This document shows positions 6,201-7,960 of a stretch of DNA of 7,960 nucleotides, piece after piece (the first letter of the stretch is position 1; each line of letters opens with the position of its first letter). Under the pieces are notes generated by a model. That model was given only the letters and a program-made list of their open reading frames with translations, had not been told where the DNA came from and made no database searches. A program made the translations under genes and the position numbers. The stretch spans positions 1 through 7,960 of the forward strand of contig JALZVB010000123.1 in the NCBI GenBank assembly GCA_023300835.1. Reading direction: 5' to 3'. This DNA comes from Saprospiraceae bacterium (GTDB lineage Bacteria; Bacteroidota; Bacteroidia; Chitinophagales; Saprospiraceae).

Positions 6201-7960
6201 TGGTCTACTACTGCAGCTACAACTGTAACTATAGGAACATTATTCGCATCAAGATTAGTCGCTACATCTCTACATGTAATTGTAGGATCTATAGGATCAA
6301 CAACGGTCACTTGAGTAACACATGTAGGATCGTTAGAAACATTACCTTGGCTATCAGTTACTGTTAATTGGACAGTATTACCTGTTCCTAAATTAGAACA
6401 GCCAAATGTTGTCTGATTAATGGCAAGTGTAATATCTAATCCATCACATGCTGTCGTAGAACCATTATCTACTTGAGCAGTCGATAATATCGCCATACCA
6501 GATGCATCTAAAGATACTGTCGCATTTGCTACAGCTCTACATACTGGAGGTAAAACACAATTAATTGTTACCACGGCAGTATCAGCGTTATCAGGAAGTG
6601 CAGTACCCTCCTCTTCAAATCCTAAAATATTAGAAGCTGCAGTGATTTCTGCATTATTAACAATAGTTGTTCCTGCAAACATAGGATCAACCATCAATTC
6701 TATTTTGAAATCTAAAATTTCACCTGCAAGTAATGTAGGAACTATCAAAGTAGGGTTTCCATTATTCAATACCCAACCTACATTTGTATTATTAGTACTA
6801 GTTACATAAAGTAACTCTGCAGGTAGTGCATCTGTAATCTCAACATCTGTTGCATCAAGTGACCCTATGTTTTCTAAAGCTATTGTAAACGTTACAACTT
6901 CACCAGTATTGACTACACTAGTGTTATCAAGTGTCTTCACAAGTGCTAATTCAAATGTCTGACCTACAGATATAACTTGAGAATCTTCATCATCATCATC
7001 TCCATTACCATCTCCATCTTCATCTTCATCAAAACTCGTTGATGTATCACTATCTGTATCATCAGGATCACTGTTGTCTGGATCTATGATTTCTGCATTG
7101 TTAACAATCTGATTCCCCATAAACATTTCATCTATCTCAAAAGAGATAGTAACTGTCTGTGAGGTTCCTACGCCAATAAATGCTATAGGTGTATTGATTG
7201 TTGCAACACTTCCTGATTGTGACCAACCTAGATCATTCAGGTTAAGACCAGCAGGTATATTGTCAGCTACAAATACTGTAGTGGCATCTATTGTACCTTC
7301 ATTAGTTACGGTGATATTATAAGTAACCACGTCACCAGGCATATAAGGTCCAGGCGTTGCTGCGTTAATTGTTTTAACCAGTGCCAAATCATAATTCTGC
7401 ACAACATTAATTATTGCAATATCATGATCATCTTCATCATTTCCTTGGTTATCAAGTACATTATCAACTGTTACATCATTATTGTTAGTATCGTAGTTAG
7501 AATCAATATCCATTCTACCTGGAGTTGATGGATCATTGTCATCATCAGCTGAAGAAATCTCTGCAGTATTGAGAATACTAGTTCCCATGAATGTTGCATC
7601 AATAGTAAAGGTAACATCTAATGTAGTTGAACCATCTTTAGCAATAAAAGGGATAGCTGTATTCAATGTCGCTGTTTCACCAGTCTGTGTCCAGTCCGTA
7701 TCGTTAAGTGTCAATCCAGCAGGAACGTAATCTACAATATTGATATTGAAAGCATCTTGATTACCTTGATTAAATACAAACAATCTAAATGTAACATCAT
7801 CGCCAGCATTATAAGGTCCTGGGCTAGATGTAGTTTCTACTTGCTTTAATAATGCTAAATCAAATTCAGGGCAGAAGTCTCCACCATTGTTATCTTGAAC
7901 TTCTACTCTAACATCACAAAAGTCAGAATTTCCAAATACATCTATTATACATAGTCTTAC
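260..7960 (-). CDS. Giant T9SS-secreted multidomain surface protein (DUF11 + HYR-like repeats + dockerin/cohesin-like + sorting domain), 5'-truncated by window
   Basis: The frame is open from the right edge to a TAA at 262-260: 2566 residues with the start outside the window. The first apparent start in frame is a TTG at 7783, inside a DUF11 repeat (context FR-L-FVFNQG), so it is not a real start; the 59 codons before it continue the fold. Order: Cys-module tail 1-32, three DUF11 repeats 33-467, sixteen ~80-residue Cys modules 468-1784, four divergent HYR-like modules 1785-2147, carboxypeptidase-regulatory-like 2157-2211, dockerin-like 2212-2271, cohesin-like 2343-2477, T9SS type A sorting domain 2483-2566. 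No catalytic domain is recognisable. By family knowledge it should cross the outer membrane through T9SS and be anchored or released outside. An adhesive or structural role is inference. Many in-module cysteines suggest disulfides formed in the periplasm. It is not obviously in an operon; the left neighbour is probably convergent. Confidence 0.95.
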   Translation of the reverse strand, partial: VRLCIIDVFGNSDFCDVRVEVQDNNGGDFCPEFDLALLKQVETTSSPGPYNAGDDVTFRLFVFNQGNQDAFNINIVDYVPAGLTLNDTDWTQTGETATLNTAIPFIAKDGSTTLDVTFTIDATFMGTSILNTAEISSADDDNDPSTPGRMDIDSNYDTNNNDVTVDNVLDNQGNDEDDHDIAIINVVQNYDLALVKTINAATPGPYMPGDVVTYNITVTNEGTIDATTVFVADNIPAGLNLNDLGWSQSGSVATINTPIAFIGVGTSQTVTISFEIDEMFMGNQIVNNAEIIDPDNSDPDDTDSDTSTSFDEDEDGDGNGDDDDEDSQVISVGQTFELALVKTLDNTSVVNTGEVVTFTIALENIGSLDATDVEITDALPAELLYVTSTNNTNVGWVLNNGNPTLIVPTLLAGEILDFKIELMVDPMFAGTTIVNNAEITAASNILGFEEEGTALPDNADTAVVTINCVLPPVCRAVANATVSLDASGMAILSTAQVDNGSTTACDGLDITLAINQTTFGCSNLGTGNTVQLTVTDSQGNVSNDPTCVTQVTVVDPIDPTITCRDVATNLDANNVPIVTVVAAVVDQADNCGIITTEFNLPTITNNCDVATGSVTATDVAGNSATCTFNISIINNAPVARCQDTASATLNANGTVTIDVTSINNGSSDDCDNPNLSLSGAVFSCQNLGSNNTVTLTVTDSAGLTDQCTTTVTIIDSAPTVSCNPNFLRTLDNNGNHVITTADIINVANDDCGIVSQVIDVTTFTCSNITAPTTVTATVTDNTGKTASCTTIVTIVDDQDPIIECDNITTTLDSNGNIVLAVNAGFVSASDNCNVGAPQLDLSNINLGTIQCTPQEASYSVTDPSGNMNTCMFTITIENDNPVALCAADFSVALDNTGNASVTAGDINNGSSDDCSNPDLALTGNIFTCTDLGPNTVTLTVTDNSGLTDVCTTTVTVSDNAPSVTCNADFSRSLDSNGNQVITTADIINTQSDDCGIVSSVIDVANFTCVNAATATIVTATVTDSGGKVASCTTIVTIVDEENPIIECSNVTTNLDSNGDVMLNPNQGFVSASDNCNAGAPQLDLTNINLGTIQCTPQDASYSVTDPSGNMATCTFTITIVNDAPIALCESDFSINLDAAGNASITTADIDSGSSDDCSTVTLQLNQSTFTCADVGPNTVTLSVFDGSVPPLRDFCSSEVTVVDNTPPTALCNNLIIEVNSGGTVSISVADVDNESSDACGMGNNGLVLSQTTFDCTELGDNNITLTATDINGNTSTCNSVITIEDNIAPVVTCRTNRTLNLDDTGNALLTPNFLVLSSSDNCGISTTELDLSSFDCDDKGVQVVTATVTDASGNTDSCSTNITVRDNVAPSCTLLTNVSLPVVGNPPSVNVVIGDVFSSFSDNCAATSSNTTITPTQFDCGDLGPQLVTVTVDDGCGNTADCETTITIEDVTAPTCSVMDITVNLDVNGDFSINLADINDGSSAGCDPAAIFDITPQDLACNNVGLDPVCVTLTVTSGTGTSASCVSKIMVQDVTPPALTCVPNFTADLDANGTVTLSDTDIIASASDGCNGLVQVLDITSLNCSNKDAATLITATVTDTNNNTSTCTTEVSVADNIAPTCTIVAGQEFVLIGSPPAITIDVADLDFTFSDNCSTLAINPTVSPSTFDCADSGDQTIILTIGDDCGNTSTCMGTVTIADNSSPTCLTQNIAVILDNSGNYILDPSEIDNGSSGGCGANVTLSTDITDFDCGNIGDNTVTLTVTTSGGMMTNCTAVVTVADLTPPSIACPVALILPCFTSLADLTAFGAATGLDACSGVTITSTAAFNVNACNVGDVVRTFVATDIAGNTNECIQLLTISGPQNPFTVSNITWPTSPLDFNQCIVDVDMLDTGMPVIDITGTDCNNISVTSVILDVTPGLDPGDECEGTFIKTWTVVDSCQLDGAGAGIFTFTQTINIDDIVGPELTCPADVTVFLDENSATCSAVVDLPITFTDCVAIAGQSFATSTGVPMGSTTTANASGTYNGGVTVVTSVVTDNCDNASSCEYSVSVLDTFATILSCAKPLLTLGVNGTGDLTTAQTQPVLDDANCPDDAYIFAFSNSDNTVNTITYDCTDVGNANYTVYLWSGSFLLDSCTNIVTVFPPTTTPNPCTTPLLTNVSGKVVLENSTPISSVEVGFYNPDPIMIEMTEEKGLYIFEDAVMHGNYVVDPYKNIDHENGISTFDLIKIQRHILGIELLDSPYKIIAADINKSNKVNGLDLIELRKLILGKYTEFPNNTSWRFVDAGYKFTDPRNPFITTFPENYEIADLERSMEIDFIGVKIGDINNSVVANINSGRIDNRNIGGVTKLTVEEKNYQEDQNTDIVISLNDLKMIDGFQTELQLDTRYVDVLDIESLDASFGENNMNLIDIEDGVIKISWNKTGGMNDNVDLFKISLRVKSDVWTSDFITIGQDRLLPEAYTTDDIINELDIEFKISDVTYDDMIVYQNMPNPWVEKTVVKYYLPQNEDVEFNIYDLGGKLLYRELRTGVQGLNTIEVSKDMFVNGGLLYYELVSGETRFMNKMLLIK
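263..514 (-). other. T9SS type A C-terminal sorting domain (residues 2483-2566)
   Basis: The last 84 residues contain VYQNMPNPW, then T-V-V-K-Y-Y-L-P, FNIYDLGGKLLYRE, a G-L-N-T-I-E-V strand, G-G-L-L-Y-Y-E-L and the terminal K-M-L-L-I-K. These are the conserved blocks of the type A (Por secretion tail) sorting domain. The domain directs the protein through the type IX secretion translocon and is usually cleaved by the sortase PorU, with the protein attached to surface lipopolysaccharide or released. It is complete and ends at the natural stop codon. Confidence 0.93.
530..934 (-). other. Cohesin-like beta-sandwich domain (residues 2343-2477)
   Basis: The run DIVISLNDLKMIDGFQTELQ continues with L-D-T-R-Y-V-D-V-L-D-I-E-S. 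This matches the cohesin opening pattern G-F-Q-x-x-L-x-x-D-x-x-x-x-x-V-x-x-I/V-E-S. GVIKISWNKTGG and LFKISLRVKSD correspond to the later strands (G-x-I-x-x-x-W and L-F-x-I-x-F-x-V-K). The tail RLLPEAYTTDDIINELDIEF resembles the S-R-Y-x-x-x-E-A-Y segment I recall in Saprospiria proteins of this architecture. The fold call is by pattern only; dockerin binding has not been shown. Confidence 0.62.
1148..1327 (-). other. Dockerin type I-like EF-hand pair (residues 2212-2271)
   Basis: Two loop-helix motifs are visible. The first, NIDHENGISTFDLIKIQRHI, has possible ligands N2212, D2214, E2216 and D2223. The second, DINKSNKVNGLDLIELRKLI, has D2247, N2249, S2251 and D2258, with Ser where Asp is usual at position 5. 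The LIKIQRHILG and LIELRKLILG helices match the two halves of a type I dockerin. A further partial loop, VKIGDINNSV, follows near D2323. Dockerins normally bind calcium and a cohesin partner. Here the nearest candidate partner is the cohesin-like domain in the same chain. Confidence 0.78.
1328..1492 (-). other. Carboxypeptidase-regulatory-like / CNA-B-like beta domain (residues 2157-2211)
   Basis: Reads NVSGKVVLENSTPISSVEVG, then an E-K-G-L-Y-I-F-E-D strand and a G-N-Y-V-V-D-P-Y-K segment. This fits the small prealbumin-like domain with G-x-V, V-x-V and G-x-Y-x-F strands that often comes directly before a dockerin in Bacteroidota surface proteins. It is short (about 55 residues) and has no catalytic residues. 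It probably supports the dockerin-like pair that follows. Confidence 0.65.
1520..2608 (-). repeat. Four divergent HYR-like modules (residues 1785-2147)
   Basis: Residues 1785-1864 (Cys 1788, 1796, 1815, 1831, 1852) end in FVATDIAGNTNEC, a clear HYR ending. Residues 1865-1963 form a less regular module with TWTVVDSC. Residues 1964-2056 begin LTCPADVTVFLDENSATC, the classic HYR opening, and end VVTDNCDNASSCEYSVSVLD. Residues 2057-2147 (SCAKPLLTLGVNG to C-T-N-I-V-T-V-F-P-P) have a degenerate V-Y-L-W-S-G turn in place of V-T-D-x-x-G and end in a Pro/Thr linker. Together they join the regular array to the C-terminal cassette. Subdomain borders are approximate. Confidence 0.75.
2600..4084 (-). repeat. 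Second, older tandem three-module block (residues 1293-1540 and 1541-1787)
   Basis: Modules 11-12-13 (4084-3341) and 14-15-16 (3340-2600) pair in order with a period of 248 then 247 residues. Modules 12 and 15 share a special layout seen nowhere else in the array: V-x-G-x-P-P near the start in place of L-D-x-x-G, F-S-D-N-C, P-T/S-x-F-D-C, and an extra Cys in D-D-x-C-G-N-T (residues 1436 and 1685). Modules 13 and 16 share GSS-x-G-C and a T-S-G turn in place of V-T-D, and end in D-x-T-P-P. Identity is clearly lower than in the 641-1127 duplication, suggesting an earlier event. Confidence 0.75.
2609..6559 (-). repeat. Array of sixteen ~80-residue Cys-containing Ig/HYR-like modules (residues 468-1784)
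   Basis: Modules begin at Cys residues 474, 563, 641, 722, 804, 885, 965, 1047, 1128, 1211, 1293, 1372, 1456, 1541, 1621 and 1705, spaced 78-89 residues. The shared pattern is C, then L-D-x-x-G, a D-I/D-V turn, S-S/A-D-D/N-C, F-x-C or a near equivalent, V-T-x-T-V-T-D-x-x-G, C, V-T-I-x-D, and a Pro before the next C. Most modules carry four Cys at fixed positions; two disulfides per module is a plausible inference. The V-T-D-x-x-G-x-x-x-x-C-x-x-x-V-T-V ending is the HYR-type signature, an Ig-like fold used in extracellular adhesion proteins. Boundaries are by eye. The assignment to a named Pfam family is less sure than the repeat itself. Confidence 0.9.
4580..6040 (-). repeat. Tandem duplication of a three-module block (residues 641-884 and 885-1127)
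   Basis: Modules 3-4-5 (6040-5309) and 6-7-8 (5308-4580) match in order: module 3 with 6, 4 with 7, 5 with 8. By hand count modules 4 and 7 are about 71% identical (58 of 82) and modules 5 and 8 about 79% identical (64 of 81), far above the identity between neighbouring modules. The period is 244 then 243 residues. Shared diagnostic strings are VITTADIIN and DDCGIVS in 4/7, and GFVSASDNCN and NINLGTIQCTPQ in 5/8. DNA similarity is also visible, for example plus strand 5340-5490 against 4611-4760. This points to an internal duplication of about 730 bp. Confidence 0.88.
6560..6955 (-). other. DUF11-type repeat 3 (residues 336-467)
   Basis: Begins FELALVKTLDNTSVVNTGEV and continues with VTFTIALENIGSLDATDVEI, D-A-L-P-A-E-L and a closing TIVNNAEITAAS strand. 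It lacks the long Asp-rich insert of repeats 1 and 2 and runs straight into the first Cys module through D-T-A-V-V-T-I-N-C. It is the most divergent of the three repeats in its middle part (Y-V-T-S-T-N-N-T-N-V-G-W). Confidence 0.85.
6959..7393 (-). other. DUF11-type repeat 2 with Asp-rich loop (residues 190-334)
   Basis: Begins YDLALVKTI and has PGPYMPGDVVTYNITVTNEG, the best preserved DUF11 signature in the protein, followed by IPAGLNLNDLGW and IVNNAEI. The acidic insert after the NNAEI strand (residues 293-326) is almost pure Asp, Glu, Gly, Asn, Ser and Thr. It resembles calcium-binding acidic linkers between beta domains, although calcium binding is inference. Repeats 1 and 2 share the motif PAGL-x-LND-x-x-W and a T-A/I-x-F-I segment, so they probably arose by duplication. 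Confidence 0.88.
6983..7084 (-). repeat. Asp/Glu-rich low-complexity loop (residues 293-326)
   Basis: Encodes a run dominated by Asp, with FDEDEDGDGNGDDDDED at its end. On the plus strand this appears as an irregular CATCAT / CCATCT / CATCTT triplet tract, clearest at 6985-7030. Because the unit is a triplet in frame with Asp codons, slippage would change loop length without breaking the frame. DxDxDG-type spacing (D-G-D-G-N-G-D) is compatible with calcium binding, but no canonical EF-hand is present. Confidence 0.75.
7400..7864 (-). other. DUF11-type repeat 1 (residues 33-187)
   Basis: Opens with FDLALLKQV and has the G-P-Y-x-x-G-D-x-V-T-F segment, then a bulky-aromatic/N-Q-G turn, VPAGLTLND-x-D-W, and a closing N-x-A-E-I strand. 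These are the hallmarks of the DUF11 conserved repeat (TIGR01451-type), an Ig-like beta-sandwich found in bacterial surface proteins. After N-T-A-E-I comes a long Asp/Asn-rich segment (about residues 138-180, including DNQGNDEDDHD) before the linker to repeat 2. It is most like repeat 2. The likely role is a spacer or stalk domain outside the cell; no binding activity can be read from it. Confidence 0.85.
7865..7960 (-). other. C-terminal end of an upstream Cys-containing module (residues 1-32)
   Basis: The first visible residues read VRLCIIDVFGNSDFCDVRV and then VQDNNGGDFCP. This matches the last strands of the modules found later in the protein (pattern V-x-L-x-V-x-D-x-x-G-N-x-x-x-C-x-x-x-V-x-V-x-D). 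The gene therefore carries at least one more such module before the DUF11 repeats, beyond the right edge. The fragment is too short to say which module subtype it is. Confidence 0.6.

Noticed and set aside
2600..6559. CRISPR array or short DNA tandem repeat
   Set aside because: The periodicity (about 240 bp, and about 730-745 bp for triplets) is that of degenerate protein modules in frame. There are no short identical repeats with unique spacers.
621..7730. Other shorter plus-strand open frames (e.g. 621-887, 2403-2804, 5034-5570, 6060-6314)
   Set aside because: All are antisense to well-supported domains, lack recognisable families and show no independent signal such as a clear ribosome site. 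Treated as shadows.
7781..7783. TTG as the start codon of the large gene
   Set aside because: It falls inside a DUF11 beta strand, the frame stays open to the window edge, and the codons before it complete the domain.

Overview
The window is almost entirely one very large gene on the minus strand. It encodes a secreted, multidomain, adhesin-like surface protein of a Bacteroidota bacterium. The C-terminus is a type IX secretion system (T9SS) type A sorting domain, a system confined to Bacteroidota. The cassette just before it (carboxypeptidase-regulatory-like domain, dockerin-like EF-hand pair, cohesin-like domain) resembles, from memory, Saprospiria (Lewinella-type) surface proteins. Base composition is AT-rich. 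The lineage is an inference, because there is no rRNA or housekeeping gene to anchor it.

Layout, following the minus-strand gene from high to low coordinates. The gene enters at the right edge already open, so its start, promoter and signal peptide are outside the window; 2566 codons plus TAA are visible. In this annotation residue 1 is the first codon in the window (7960-7958). Order: the tail of a Cys-containing module (residues 1-32); three DUF11-type repeats (33-467), the first two with Asp-rich loops; sixteen Cys-containing Ig/HYR-like modules of about 80 residues (468-1784); four more divergent HYR-like modules (1785-2147); a carboxypeptidase-regulatory-like domain (2157-2211); a dockerin-like pair (2212-2271); a linker (2272-2342); a cohesin-like domain (2343-2477); and the T9SS sorting domain (2483-2566).

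Left of the stop codon is a short AT-rich gap with a perfect 17-bp inverted repeat 5 nt after the stop, probably a terminator. At the extreme left, bases 3-107 may be the 3' end of a convergent plus-strand gene. That call rests on an open frame and a fall in GC from about 41% to about 20% at its stop codon.

I see no CRISPR array, RNA gene, mobile element or multi-gene system. The most interesting structure is inside the protein: the Cys modules are organised in sets of three, and two separate triplets have each been duplicated in tandem.
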